From contig JAMKCF010000019.1 in assembly GCA_023634235.1 (NCBI GenBank), positions 2,480,001 through 2,544,000 on the forward strand: DNA of 64,000 bases. The letters are read 5' to 3'. Origin of the DNA: Pisaster brevispinus. Lineage: Eukaryota > Echinodermata > Asteroidea > Forcipulatida > Asteriidae. Below are positions 38,563 to 52,900 of this stretch, piece after piece (within the stretch, counting starts at the first letter, position 1; every line of letters starts with the position of its first letter). The position numbers and the translations under genes are program-made. The notes under the pieces are model-generated. The model was not told where the DNA came from, did no database searches, and worked only from the letters and a program-made list of their open reading frames with translations.

Positions 38563-39375
38563 AGCTTGAAGCAGTTCGAGGCACTTTCTTTCGAAAACGA
38601 TATCCCATTTGGCCAGAAGAATTTTGGAGCGGGCCATCTTGATTTCCATACTTGCAAATACAGACATCGATAATGAGGTCAGAGGGAAAATAGTCTGTTC
38701 CCTTCGTTTGTACATGATGGAAACCATTACAATAACTGATGGGAGTACAGGGAGCCATGCCAGTATAGCTATGGTGTGATTATGCTCATCCATTACAGAT
38801 GGGTCATCACACATTATACAAACAAGCCACCAAGGCAAGAAATGAAATACTACTGCATGCGTTCCCTAATGTATCATAATGTACCAAGTGAGACGGAGAT
38901 ATCAATTCTGGAAGAGAAAACGGCTCTCTTTTTCTATGTTCTTCTTTCTTTTCTTATCTGCGTGTCCATTGGTGTAATTGGCGTGTTGTCGTCATAGTTA
39001 TGGAAACATGTTGGCTTATACTCTCGATTGAGTACCACGATAACGTGCCAGCGCATATAAAACTCGCGCGACGTTATCTTGTTATAGGGGAAATATATCA
39101 ACAAAACAACCAAATCGGCGATAGAACCACTGTAGTTTTTATCTTGATTGTTCTTTATACGGGTGCTTCAAAATGCTGCATCAGTGAAGAAGTAGTAACA
39201 AAGAAGTGAGGAGGGACCAAGTAGAGTTGATTTCAAACATGAACAATGGAACACAATTACGCGTGTGGTTTTTGTTTTGGTCAATATTTGAGTACAAGTT
39301 CAGTATCAATTTAAGGTGAATTTAATACATCGTTGGTTTCTGAAATTGTGTATTTATAATGAACACTCTCGTGAA
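38563..39375. other. Gene-free stretch
   Basis: No repeat or gene was recognised. A plus-strand frame 38776-38997 (73 codons) and a minus-strand frame running out of the SINE (to 38838) have no known domain. Confidence 0.55.
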
Positions 39376-39781
39376 AATCGCATCAAAGTACAAGACTGGC
39401 GCACACCAGAACGGCTGGTGTCCTCAGGGATTTTGTGCCTGTGTGTATTTCGTCTGTATTTCAATTTGAAGGAACTGGTATGAAACTAAGTATGGAACAT
39501 GGAACAAGGAACTAGTAATCGCGTTTTCGAGAAAACACACCACAGTAGTTGATGTCTTTTCACGGCTTTGTGCTTGTGTGTATTTCGTCTGTATTTCGAT
39601 TTGGCTAACCGAAATAAGGAACTAGTGTATGAAACTACTATCGAACATAGAACTAGGAACTATCGGAATCGCGTTTTCGAGAAAACACACCAAAACGGTT
39701 GATGCTTTTCTCATGGTTTTTGTGCCGTGTTTAAATTCGTTCGTATTTCGATTTGGCAGATCGAAATAAGGAACTAGATAT
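39376..39781. repeat. Three-copy tandem repeat, period about 135-150 bp
   Basis: The segment TTTGTGC.TGTGTGTATTTCG recurs at 39432, 39567 and (diverged) 39719. Each copy also contains CGCGTTTTCGAGAAAACACACC and AAGGAACTAG (first copy partial). Divergence between copies is moderate. No known family. Confidence 0.8.
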
Positions 39782-41724
39782 GGTGGGCAGTTTAATCGCA
39801 CATATTATTTCTCTTGGTATTCCGGATGGAGACATCTCTCCGGACATTGGTACTGGTATCACGTTTATGAAAAGGGATCCTTCAGATTAAAATACCGAAC
39901 GTTATTTCTTCGATCATTACCGTTCATTAATCATGCCTTTATAATCTATCAGATACGGAACCGGTGTTATTAATGTTTAACCTTTATCTTAATAGGGTAT
40001 CCCCCCATCGGCCACACACTGCATTTCATTGGGCAGGGGGGTAGGTTTAGTTAAAGGTATTGTACAGGATAGAGCTGACAAAATAGTTGCAGACAGTGTT
40101 CATGTTTTTTTGTGATCAACAATATACATGAAATGACAAACCTGTGAAAATTTGGGCTTAATCCGTTGTGTGATCGAGTCAGGAGAAAATAGTGAAAAAA
40201 CCATGCACAATTTTCAGTATGTAAACACATTGTCCTTAATTGTGGCTGTAACAATCAAAATCAGATGCTGCGGGTTTTTTTTTTTTTTTTTTTTTAAGGT
40301 TTTCAGATACAGTTTTCTCACCTCGAATACAACTTCAGTTCAGAGGGAAATATTTGACATGACAAAAACTGTATCAGTATGAACTTCATAATCAGTACGC
40401 TTTCAGACAAAAAATTAAACAGTGATGTTTGTTTTCCTTACAAATCTCGTGTCATACATTTAGACAATAAACACCAAAAAAAGACACAGAATTACAAAGT
40501 TGTATAAAACAAATCAAGGGGGAGTTGGGAGAAATGGCTAGCCACATAGAAAACTGCATAATACGGGAATTCTGAGATGCATTCAGAAAGTGTTAACTGA
40601 CACATGGTCATGTTGTGACTGAAAGTAACGGCAGAAATTGGTTTGGGATTTACTCTTTCATAAAGTTCATACTATACAACATTGTATTTACATAAAGATT
40701 GAGCATTTTATCAAATGTTCCATTTTCACTAGTTTAAACCGACGCATGATTTGTCAGACTTAATTTGCTGTAGATCGGTTTCGTGGTCGTGGATGTCACT
40801 TTATACGGAATTTTTGTAAGCTCCGTATTTCTTACTGCAAAATTACTTAATTCATTTCCTCTCCCAGTCGAACAGAAACGAAAGTAATTTTGTCTGTTGT
40901 TTGATTAGGCTTTTCGAACTCCCCAACTCCATCCAACTCCCCAAGAGAAAATCGATTTGAACCGACACAGAAACTAGCTTGTAAAAGCGTATTTCAGTTT
41001 TAATGAAATACAAGGGATGGACTCCGATGTATTACGATGGGAGGAATTAACCAATGGTGACATAGCTGTGTCCATAAATCTATTGGCTGGACTTTGGACC
41101 TGGGGATCGCTTGGAAATGCAAAATAATCTGGATATTGGGGCCTGTGTAGGTGTACATGTTATGATATATATCATTACTAATGGGGGATATATCGTGAAA
41201 AATAGCCTTATTTAAATTTGTAAAATATGTTTTCCCTCCACTGTAGTCTCGTTGGGTAGATAAACCGTTGTTTTTCATATATGTAACTTGTTCTTGTGTT
41301 GAACCTGAATGCATTGCCCTTTATTCCATAACGTATTTTGTATTTGTTGTTAACATCTATAACTGAATTTTTAAAAATATTTAATTCAAAGAACATTTGG
41401 TTTTGTCATAGTACTTGTTGATCCAAGTATGAATGGTACATACATTTTCCGGAATATTCGGCTTCAATCAATTCAGTTAACATACCGGTACGGTATCCTA
41501 AAACTAACATGCGTTGATACTATATAGATATACATGTTACCTCTCCAAAGGTAAATGCTGTCTTGAAGTTTTATAACAGGATCATTGTTTAATTCAAGAT
41601 ATGGGTACTTTGAGTATAAGCAGACCTATTTAGGCCTTGGACACCAGTGGAATAATGGCTCTACCAGTGCCCTATAAGTCGATCTATTCAAACTTACCCA
41701 AATGTTTGCATATTCCCTTTCCAT
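39782..41724. other. Gene-free stretch
   Basis: AT-rich. A 21-T run lies at 40275-40295. No coding region or further repeat was recognised. Confidence 0.6.
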
Positions 41725-41926
41725 CCCGGGTCGGAATTGACTGGGGTCATGGGTTCCACTCCCAGGAAGCCTGACCCGTATCTGGGTTAGGCTGACCCGG
41801 AAACTGATTACAAAATGGGATTCTTAACCCGGATGTCTAGGTCGTTATGGCACAGAATACGGGTCAAACTGGCCCCCATGGGGCCCGGAATCCGGGTCAA
41901 GTCTGACCCGGGAGTGTTTATAGTGC
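41725..41926. mobile_element. Dispersed inverted-repeat element rich in TGACCC/GGGTCA, copy 2
   Basis: The right end (CCCCATGGGGCCCGGAATCC, then GGGTCAAGTCTGACCCGGGAG) matches the right end of copy 1 at 19500-19557. Six TGACCC/GGGTCA cores are present, including the pair CTGACCCG and GCTGACCCGGAAAC. The left boundary is less sure. No coding capacity. Confidence 0.68.
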
Positions 41927-44117
41927 AGTCTATGATCTTGTATATCTTACAATGAATGCCACTAAACTGTGTTTAATAGACTGCGAAATGTGTTGTCCCA
42001 ATTCACGTCATCAAGATATTAATTGCCTGGATGGTCGACCATTCTGACATAGAACAGAAATGACAGTAATAGTGCTGTCTTATTCACTTCCTGTATCGTG
42101 ATTCACACAAATAGATTATAGATTGAATATGATATATCGCACATACGCAGTTATCATTCTGTATGCATGATCTATACCCTCGAGATAAAATGTACATGTA
42201 CAGTATAATATAGCAGAATCGTATTACTAACGTAAAGACAAATTCTGCAGTCGGTTGTGATTCAACCCCTATGAAATAGTTTTCATTAATAGAGGACATT
42301 GTGTACAAGCTTGTTGTTGCCTCCCAAAAAATGTAACGAATATAAAACCACACCCAAGAAAGCTTTGTTTGTTGGTCTTTCGAAATGTGAACGCAAATTT
42401 CAACGATATGAACTTTAGGTTGATCAGAAGTTACTGATGGGTTTAATACTTCACAGGCGTACCTTGCCTTTAAGTGTTTTTATTGGAAGCAACATACAAC
42501 CTTGTCACCGTGGAAGAAGTGATCATGAGTCAAGCTGGTTGAGTTTAATTTCAGTCTTGCCCACAGATTTCCTTTAAGTTGCAGGAATTCATGACCGATC
42601 AGTCCTTAATTCATCATTATTGTCTTACTATGAGAATAAACGAAATTGTGCAATCTCAGTTTGACTTAAAATATTTTGAGCGATTTGTAATTTGATACAA
42701 CGCGGTAATGAACTTTCAGAATGTCCATTACAAACAGCAGGACAAGACTGGAAACTACTTCTCATTTGAATCTCATTGTCTGCTGCGGTTCTTTATATTG
42801 TATGTGTTCACGTTTCTAAGTTGTCCCTTAATAAGAAAAAGTCAAATGCAAAATAGAATTTAAAACAAAATAGAAACCATTTTCATTTATTCGCGCTCGC
42901 CATATGGGTTTGCCACATTTGCAATAATGAGTCACCTGCGAATGCTAGCACACCATCACAGGGAATATGAAATTCACGCCCGTGTACCGTATGGTCATTT
43001 TCGGTTAAATATTAACCCAATACAAATCGAGTTCTGCTTTTTATGGTTTCGATAAAACGGAAACTGGGCACCAGTACATCTGCAATGTACAGTTTTGCTC
43101 TCTTAAAATGTTTATGTCAGGAGATAGAACAAGTTTCTGTCTCAGATTTTTAAACAATGAAGAAAGATTGCTTTGTTCTAAGGGTGTGCACAGCACTGGT
43201 AGGATTGAAAGAATAAATGTTTATAGTTCACGGTGGGAAAACTTCTTTTGAAATATTTTTGCCTGAATTGCTGTAGTTTTTGAAAAATGAGTGGAACAAT
43301 TAGTTTTGATCTCGCGAATCCAAAACTAGATGTTTGAAAAGAGTGAAACCATCAACAAAAATTTGTTAAACTATTTTCTCGTGACTCCGATGAACAATTG
43401 AGCTTAAACTTTCACAGGTTTGTAATTAATGTTCACGTCTATGATGGGTCACACAAAGTGCGGACACTGGTCTTTGGCAATTTAATGCTCATGTTTTCCG
43501 CATGCTCTAAAGGCTATTACATCATTTGTTTTTGAAAATTCATGTCCGTTCTCCTGTTCCCCCACCCAAAAAAAAAAAAAAAAAAAAAAAAAAATATCTT
43601 ACCAACCTCTGAAATGTTCATTTAATCCCGCTTAAGTGAAAATGGCGAAAAGGATTTTAGGTGGTGTTTTTTAGGGATTTTGTGCACGGATCGGGCTTGG
43701 TTTGATTGTGGCATGCGAAATAAGCAATGTGACTTGGGGGTCTTCAAATGTATTTTTTTACTCTACTTCGAAAGCATTTTTGGACATACGTATTATGTCT
43801 TGAGAGTTGCATTAGTATGAACGCTGAAATAATTGAGCTTTCAGATTGAAACTAATAGGCCTAACGATATCGTTAATTACCAACCATATTATTCGCATTT
43901 GACGATAAGGTACTGAAACTGAAGTAACAACGCAACTTCCGCCTTTTCCAGGATAACTTCTCAGTGAATTAAAAAGGTAGTGGGAAATTTAAAATCACAA
44001 AGCATGATCACGCTTAGAGAAGTCACTTTCTTTAAAACAAGGATATGGTTTTCTAGTTATTGTAAAAACAAATCAAATGCTGTGGGTGCACGGGTTCGGT
44101 TTTGCTTTTGTTTGTTT
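41927..44117. other. Gene-free stretch
   Basis: AT-rich. A 27-A run lies at 43568-43594. No gene was recognised. Confidence 0.6.
43568..43594. repeat. Poly(A) run, 27 bases
   Basis: Uninterrupted A after CCCACCC. Microsatellite or retroposon tail; no matching element body was identified to its left. Confidence 0.95.
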
Positions 44118-44250
44118 GTTGTTGTCTTCGTCGTCGTCGTCGTCGTTGTTGTTGCTGTTGTTGTTGTCGTCGCCGTCATTGTTGTTGCTGTTGTTGTCGT
44201 CCCCGTCGTTATTGTTGATGATGTTGTTGTTGTTGTTGTCGTCGTCGTCG
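44118..44250. repeat. GTT/GTC trinucleotide microsatellite
   Basis: About 130 bp of GTT, GTC, GCT and GAT triplets. It yields open frames on both strands (poly-Val, poly-Ser, poly-Thr), none of them a gene. Confidence 0.95.
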
Positions 44251-47200
44251 GTTTTTGTTTTGTTTTTGTCTTTAAGACGTAAAACAAAAGTTAAAAAACA
44301 CTACAGTAAATGCATCAACATTAAAAGATACTCAGCACAATACTTACCCATATGTTTACATTTTTAAATAATCACACTACAGCTTCAATCACAAGAAAAT
44401 TGACGACATCAGTTCTGGCCGTTGGTTGGTTTTTTTTTATTCTTCGTTTTAATCCCAAAGTTAAATTCCCTAAACCAGTAACAACCTGTTGAATCGTGAG
44501 CGTGTAATAATCGGGCCGGCACCTCATACCAGACGGCAACCACTGTCTCTCAGAGAGACCAAATCCTTCTCCAGCGTTGGCCTTGTTTGTCTCCGGTATT
44601 AAGGTTTTTTCACATTCGTCAGAAAGAAGGGGAGCTTACTTTGATGTGAGACTCGAGTGGAGCCATGTGTAGGGTCTACGACATGTCAGTAACTCATCAG
44701 CTAGGATTTTAGCTAGGTTAGCTCGGTTAGAAGTGAACATGTTTCATATAAAAACCGGCCCCGTCATGCTGACGCCTTTTCTGAATTTAAATGCTGTCAT
44801 ATACCAGAAACCTCGTTTACATCCTTATTCAGTCTCATGCCATGCATAACAAACGCTCCTCAACTCACAAAAAGATTTGTTTTTATCTGGAACAAATATT
44901 GGTGCCATTTGCAGTGTGATATTTCATTTAATTTTAATGCCGGCACAATCCAGCATTTGTTTATAAACGAGATATAGTTCTCTCGCCATGCATAACAAGA
45001 ACCGTAAAATTAAAACAAAACGCAATAATTGTAGTAGAGGATTTGCTAATCATGGGATTAAATGGGGTTGATGTTGAAAGCAAAAGGTGAATAATTAAAT
45101 TTCAAGAAACTTTTTATTTGTTTAAAATAAAGTATCGAACTGCCATTTTGATTTATGAGAAGATTGTCATCTGGCATAATTTTTCTCTGAATAGCAGTAT
45201 TTTTTTCAGACGATCGTCATTGAAGACGTCATCACTACTGAGATTTCATAATTATGACCCATAAATGATAACCTTTCCCTGAAATGAAGAAGAAAATATC
45301 ATTTGGAAATAATGGACTACGGTTAATATTAAATCTGGCTACAACAGCAATGTGATTACAATCCCGCCTAGTCATACTCACAGATAACCTATATTGTACA
45401 TAATGTTGTTTGCGCCATTTCCCCATGGCGTACGGTATCCACCCTTAATATAAAAATCGAACTATTGATCTGCCGAAAGACAGTGGGGAAATACCCTGAA
45501 AATGTGTTAAGAAAGTGATTTAAAGAACTAAGTGCAAAATGATAGCAGTTCCTCATAAAGGTTTGTTACACTGATCTCCCATACATTATCTAAATATCAT
45601 TCAACATAAATGAAATATATAAACCGTTTTCAAGTTAATTTGGCCAACAATGTATAAAGTTAGAGGCCTTATTTTGTGCACTGTATATAAGGGACGTGGA
45701 AAGGAAATACTTCCATTTTATCTTTCAAAAGAAGTGTGGGAATTAAAGCCGTGGTCCTGTTTAGTGATGTTCCTAGTTCACTTTTGGGGATGGGGTGTGT
45801 GCTTGTTTGTTTGCTTGATTGTAGGTTTTTTGTTTGTTTGCTTTTCGTTTGTTTGTTTGAGTTGGGGGGGTTTGGGGGGTGGGTGTACAAGTGTTGCTTC
45901 GTTTTGCTGGGAAAAATACACTGCATATAATTAACAAGGCAAACACTTCTTCGTGATAAAAATGTGTTTAGTAATTTCTGATCTGTCTTGCAAAGTACTC
46001 TTAAATTCAACAAGGGTAAACCATATTGCTGCCTAATTGCCACTACGTTAGGACTTCGCATAAATCCAAGATGGCGGCCTGCGTGTTGTTGACACGTCCT
46101 GGTTTAAGTCCAGTTGAATCTGTCAAAGCACAGACCTATAAACTGCGTAGTTAAGGGAATCCCACATCGCAAGGTTATTAGTCTTGGGGCGCCTTATGTA
46201 CTTGTTCCAAACCATTTTAACTCTTACGAGACCAATATTTGCGACCCCAAGCTATATTTATTTCCGTGTATTATGAAGCAAAACTCCATAGGTGTGTGCT
46301 ACATGGTTATGTTTCCCCGTTCCAAACTACGCCATAAGCCCATGAGGTCGGGTCTGAAATAGTGGCGCATCCGCCCCGGTCCTACTTCATAGTACTCAGA
46401 GCTTGTAAATCTGTTGTTAGTTACCATATAAGATGTACCAAGTGTTGTTACAGCTTTGCCTTGTCCCCGTGTTCTGCCTTTCCATCTGAATACGAAAGGC
46501 CCTAACTGTCATGTTAGCGTCAGCCCGTAGAGACCTCAGAGAGAAACAATATTTCACGCGGACTCGTTACTACACAAGCCGTTTGTAGGCCAACAAACTC
46601 TCCGAGGAAGATTTCTCGGATCAATTTGTCCGATTCATTTTTTTTCCCCAGAACATGTTTTTTTGGTGTTACAATTGATGTTATTACTCTTTATCAAATT
46701 GAGAACAGTGTATTGTAAGTTGAACAGTGTCTAACTGTTTGGGCAAAGGAGACTCGAGTAACTGGACCAAACACTGAGTTTGACAGATGCGCTGTAATTC
46801 TAAATTTTGAAGATGTTAGACACTGTCTTAACTTGTATTTGAATATGTAATATATTAAGGTGATTAATATGTAAATGAGTGGATTTTCATAATCATTTGC
46901 ATGGGGGCTGCCTCATTGGAATGATTACATTAGCTTCTAAGATGTTGGCCTGGATCTAGAAGCTATGTGAAAGCTTGCTCCAAATAATTAAATAACAGCG
47001 AACATTGTCTTCTTCTTTTTTTCTCGATATTTAGACTGGTTTCATTTACATTATTAATTGTACTTGTAAATGAGGGTAGGAATTGGGAGTAAAAAAAACC
47101 CACATATAACCCCTGCCTACTTTAACGCTTTGCGTATTCTCCTCAAATGACTTTATATAAACAACTGTTTCCTGATCGATTTATTTGTAGCTTGCTTTCG

Positions 47201-49999
47201 AGTTTTGTGGACAAAATAATGGTGTGGTTTACTTCACTGTTAACATTTGAATAATGTATACATGAAAATATAATTCAGAGAAACTTAGATCATTATTTAT
47301 TAATAAAAACGTCTCATAGTTTAATGTTTAAAGCTCTTAATTGTAATTTAACTTAATGATATAGTTGTTTTCATTTTGTGATTTTCTTTCCTTCATAATT
47401 TCCCTGCGGTTGTTTTGAAGCACACACAAAAAAACCACTCGTGGACAAAATAGGAATCAGTCCTTTCTACAACGTATTTGAAATGGCAACATTACATAAT
47501 TTTTGGTGCATTATTATGATATCGGATGATACTCATCTTTTTTTGCTTTGAATGTCAGCCAAAATGTAGGTCTACCTATCCCGTTGCTAATGCGATGGGG
47601 CGCCGCCAAGGGTTTGGCCAGAGACTATCCTTTGTCTAGAGGTTCACACGACAGCTGGGAAAACGTGTACATCACCTGCACACGCATAAAAACGCATCTC
47701 AATATACCCACACAACACATCAGGGCTTATTTGCCTGGTGAATAGCTAACAACGTATTCAAATCACGCGTAAGGGTCGCAAGGACTAGTCGCTGGTCCAA
47801 CTTTACTTTGTTTTTGTGAGAGATCTTTTTTTCCTCATAAATTTAATCTTACCTGTAAGGTTCATCACGTTCGTCATCTATTGTGTTGTTTTGTTTCCCA
47901 GGTCGCCCAATACGTCACGTAGAAAATATCAATTCCTTCTTCTCGTTATCGTTGGTATGGTGTCGTCACACGCCAACGCTATGTCATACGCCACGACTGT
48001 AAACTCCCGGCGCGTATCCGGCCCATCCTTCCGCAAGAAACGGACGGTTGCTCTCGCCAAGAGATAAACCCCCAATCCTTGTCTTCTGCTTCATGAGTGT
48101 AGTCTTTTGATTTTCATTTTTCAGAGAGGCAATTTCGTGGTCGTCCAGGCCGTGTGTCCGATCGCAGCGGCTCGGTACTCGATTCTGCTTGAATTTGCTC
48201 CGATGCCTGTACTTTGAGACCGTATATCAGAGCATTTACAAACAAAAAAGTCAGTCCAATATTTAACATAGTCTCCAGTGCAAATGACACCAAGCACTTT
48301 GTTATATATTACATTTTTATTTGAAGTTCAGCCGTTTGTCTGTTGACTTAGCAAAGCAATGCTTCAGAAGTGACTAGTGCCTATATGGTTTGCAAGCAAA
48401 TTGGGCATATTTATGCTAAAATGTGTTTATTGATCTCAGACACACAAAAATAAAACCCTCTCCGGTGTTTTGAAAAGATGATTATTGGAGATTGAGTCTA
48501 TATTACGAAGGTAGTGGATGAGTGGGTTGTTCTGTGCGTACCTCTGTTTTCTCATCCAACCACTGTTTATTCATCTTGTTATGATCGCATATGATCATAA
48601 CAGAAAGATGTCATCCACACCACAAGACATCCCCGCCACTTGGGAAGGAGGCAGATATTTTCTTCATTTCACACACCGGGGCACCGTCGGTATTTTGTCT
48701 TGCCGCCTCTAGGCTGGAGGAGTTGACTCTGCCTCCAGGGCTGATATTGAATCTGCAGTTTGCAATTTGATAACATTCTTAGGGCTTTTATTGCTGTCAT
48801 TATTCCTTGGATTGGTGGGCTCTCTGTCTAGCTATACGGAAGCTTCATCCAATTCGGCTGATGTGCCTTGACCGATTGTGTAAAGTTTAGTTGTCGGTGG
48901 GTACGTCAGGATGTCTAGCTCTGGGTGTGTCACCTGTCCTGTCAGTCTGCCACTTTGACGGGACTGCATGTACATGTACATGGTTTAGGTCTTTGTCTTT
49001 ACCAAGTGTCTCCCCTAGGTTATTCCCAACCTCTTGTATCACAATCTGGTGTATGTTGACCAGCGGTTGTCTTTTCAGTCTGCCCCTACCTAGGATTAGG
49101 AACCAGACTCCCTTAACGTCTGCCTATCCACAAGGACTGCATGACTACCTTTGTTTGTCTCTCTTTGTCTGCTATTGGGTTCGTCTGGGGAAAGACAATA
49201 TAGCACTGTATATAGGATTCTGTCTGATTTGTCGGGTTTTCTCTAAATTGTTTTAGAACTGACTATGTGTTATTGAGAAAAAATGAGGCCAATCTTTGCC
49301 GTATCATGGATGTTCAGCCATACTCTCATTTGCATTAATTTCTATACATTTGACACTTCCCTCACCCAACCTGTTGCGCCTGTTCAACATCAAGATTGCG
49401 TCTTGGGTTTTTTCCCGAAACCATTGCATCTTTGTCTGCAAACTGTTTTCGTCAATACGGTCAATGCCTACCCCTAAGCTCTTGTGTTTCTCCACCTTAC
49501 ACCATAGTGGCAGTCTCGGGGATATGTCTTCTCTGTTCCCAGAAGACCTCTCCATTTCTCGTGTCTTCCTCTTAGTTTGGTCTCAGTCCTCGGCCGTCAA
49601 AACAGCTCATCCCAAGGGGTGTAGTCCTACACACGCCTCTGCCTCTGTCTCCGAATTAATTCATGAATATTTTAATATTTGTGCCAACCTGTGTCACCAT
49701 TGCCACCAATGAGGTGATTTTATTTTTTTTTTTTCAAAGTAAAGCAAGTCGTATTCAATCGTATGGAGTCAGATCTAGCCTACAACTCAACCCTAACATG
49801 TTTTGAACGAATTTGATGTGGGAGTTGTTTCATCCATCATAATATCCTCTCAATCAGCTCAGTGTACAACCAAACTGAGGCTGGAAGGAGAGATAGTTGG
49901 GTAACCTTTTTATGCGATGATTATAAAAACTAGCCTAGCTATTATGGATACAGGGTATTATGACAGAGATGGATGCAGTGACCGTTGGTTATCAATCTT
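44251..49999. other. Gene-free stretch
   Basis: A GTTT/G-rich tract lies at 45796-45887. The unit GCCATGCATAACAA occurs twice (about 44838 and 44986). GC-richer patches lie at 46060-46200, 47550-47740 and 48000-48210. From 48890 to 49712 the plus strand carries successive open frames of 121 and 138 codons and the minus strand one of 83 codons at 49304-49555. None matches a family I know; a decayed transposable element is possible. Confidence 0.5.
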
Positions 50000-52900
50000 C
50001 CACCATAAGCATGATTCGCCTTTTCTTACAGTCTATTCGTCCCATCTCATCCCAATCATCATGAACCATCATTTTCCGATCCCGCACGCCCCACTTGTAG
50101 CGCAGCCAGCCCCGCCCCAGTCTGGGAGTTTAATCATTTACATGACAAAGAGTTTCTCATTAACCCAAAGTGGCTTATTATTAATTAACTGCGATTAATA
50201 AGTAGCTCGTTGCTTTTGACGAGTTGATGTATTGATGGAACCAGTCACAATTCAATGAATATTCATGTGTCTCGCTCATAGAACATCAAACGTTGAAATC
50301 GAGGCTTTTTGTAACCTAAAAGAAGTTAAACAACCGTTAGTTAAAAATAAAACATTTCCCGATTCCTGTGTTTTATATAAAATTAAAATAAAAACTATCC
50401 TAGGCATAGATGAGTTTAAGGAGTCTTTTAGTTTCTTGGCAGATTAGCGGGTACCGCAAACAGGATGTGCTTTGGCGGCTCTAATTATGTAGCGGACGGC
50501 GAGGTGAATAGGATTCCAGACTACAGCTATATAATTCTCTATATACCAATTCTACCAGACTATTTCCCTATCTTGGTTTTGGTCACGTGCTTTGGTCACT
50601 GGGCAATCACGGGGGCTGTACCAACACCGTATGATTCTTTAGTCTTTGCGAAAGCCTCTGCTAGGATCCAAAAGTCAGGCCGTTAACGAGTGTTTTGATT
50701 CTTATAACTATTAGAAGAACAATTAACTATTCTTGATAACCAGAGGAGTGGGAGTGGTGCAGCGTGACCTATACGAACATTTCCTACGAAGAACGCAGTG
50801 AAACAAATGATGTTTTCGCACGATGAGATTCCATTGATTGTGAACACCAATGGCAGACAGCATCCCACATCCAGTCCACGCCCACTCAGCTTTCACCACA
50901 GGCTGTTTGTTTCTCAGGCTAATAACAACTTGGTTGATAACAATATCAAGTCTTCCTTTGAAGGTGGCTTTAAAAATTTACCACGGTCCAATCATTTTGA
51001 CCACCATTGGAACCTTTCAGCCATGGATGTAATAATGATGTTGTGCACGGAGATTGATAAATAGATTGAAAAACATCAAATTTACTTGTGGCAAAGGAAA
51101 ATGTTAAAACGTTCGGTTTGTTAAAGGCCGCAAACTGTAATGGGTAACATTTCAAATGGGGGACATGGACGTACGAGAAAAACGAGTGGAATTTACATGC
51201 GTTTTTGCTATTTATTATTATTATTATTATTTGTTTTTTCTTCTTCTTTTTAAGATTTGTTTGTTTTTCATTTTGGATACGGTGCAACTGATTAAGCCTG
51301 AGCGATTTGCCCGTCTTAGAGATCCAAACTTTGACTTGCTCAAATATTTCGAATCGGCTCTTAAACTAATCTTTCTGATAGGCTACGAGAATCTGCGAGG
51401 AATGTATACAAGTTAACATTTAACAGTTCAAATCGGGGCAAATTTAATCACTAGATTAACATGGAGTTATTCATTGCTTCCTATTTTTCCACAGTATTTT
51501 TGGCTGAAAGGGATACTCACCCCCGGTTTTTCTCTCCCTTGTGTATTTATGTGTATTGTTAATCCAAGACACGCGGATTCAGTTGAGGCGAACTTCTGAA
51601 TCGGGTCTTGTCAGCATTATTATACTATCACAGTTTGTTACTATTGTGAGATGACCTACTATTGTTTAAAATGCACTGTGTGCTTTTTTTACATAAAAAA
51701 AAGTTAGGCCTACTAGTTCGGGTTATTTAACACTGCTCCATAAAATGTGTAGGCTGTACAGCAGCAGTGGCTTCTCTTGATCATGTATTGACAAACTAAC
51801 TTGCTGTATGAATTTGACAGTTTAATTTCCACTTTTTGCAAACTGATTGACTGGTCTGAAATGCTTAAATCTGTTAGTATAAACTATGTTCAGGTTTATG
51901 CCCAACTCCTCCAGAAGAGTTTATAAAAACATTAAGAAAATCTTTATTTCATAACAGGTTAATTGGATTGTGCTATCTCTGGGGTCAAATTGTGTAAGCC
52001 TGTAGGGGAGGCTAACTGGCACCACTGCGCATTATCTTCGTTCAAAGAGAGTATCGCGAGCGTACAGGTAAAACAACAGTGTGTAGCAATACCGACGTTA
52101 TACTGTCTAATGATTCAAAGGGTTTCAGTGCATAGTCGGCATTTTGGCACATGCCAGATGCTGTACTTTAACTTGATTCATTGCTGTATTGCATATACTG
52201 CCAATGTTGTGCCTGGGTTAAGCAATGAATAACAATGCCTAGGTCTAGACGGGGTTTTTTTTCCTTCTCAAAATCAAAGATAAACCTTCTTGCAAATATG
52301 AAACACATTATTTACTTAAACACCTTCAAGGTATTTAAATCTGCAGAGGCGAAATCGTGGTATAGGTGTTCGTTTTGGACAGTAACGGACGATTAAACAG
52401 TCAAGTAAAACGCTGCAAAGTGAAAACAAATGAATTGAAATGAATGCAAGTAATTGCAGTGAATGATCGACTACTGAACATTGTGAAAGCTCATTGCTTG
52501 GGGGCATTCCGTGAGAACAGCGTTCGCTGACGGTGTTTGTATAGTAAGCCCTCCCCCCTCAACAAGAAAAAAAATCTGCACAAATGCTGCCGTGTCGATA
52601 AAGGGCATTATATATAAGCGACCATTACAGAGTCTGAGTTTGTCACTGGTTTGAAGATTGTTATCCACAAATGCCTTTCTATCAGTGCGAGCACGTGTAA
52701 GCCGGGCCGATGTCCCCCCTGCCCGCTTCCCCTACAGTCGATGTAGCGTGCACGCTCCCCTCCTGAAGCTAACAGTCATGCCAGTCAAGATGGGGGGGAA
52801 ATACGAGAGAAAAACCCACGGCCGTTGGTCCAGCCAATACACATGCAAAATGGGTGCGTAACCCAAGAAACCATGAAAAATTTATGTTGGTCCGGGCGAC

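Noticed and set aside
43980..44367. Open frames encoding poly-Val, poly-Ser and poly-Thr
   Set aside because: Products of the GTT/GTC microsatellite on both strands.
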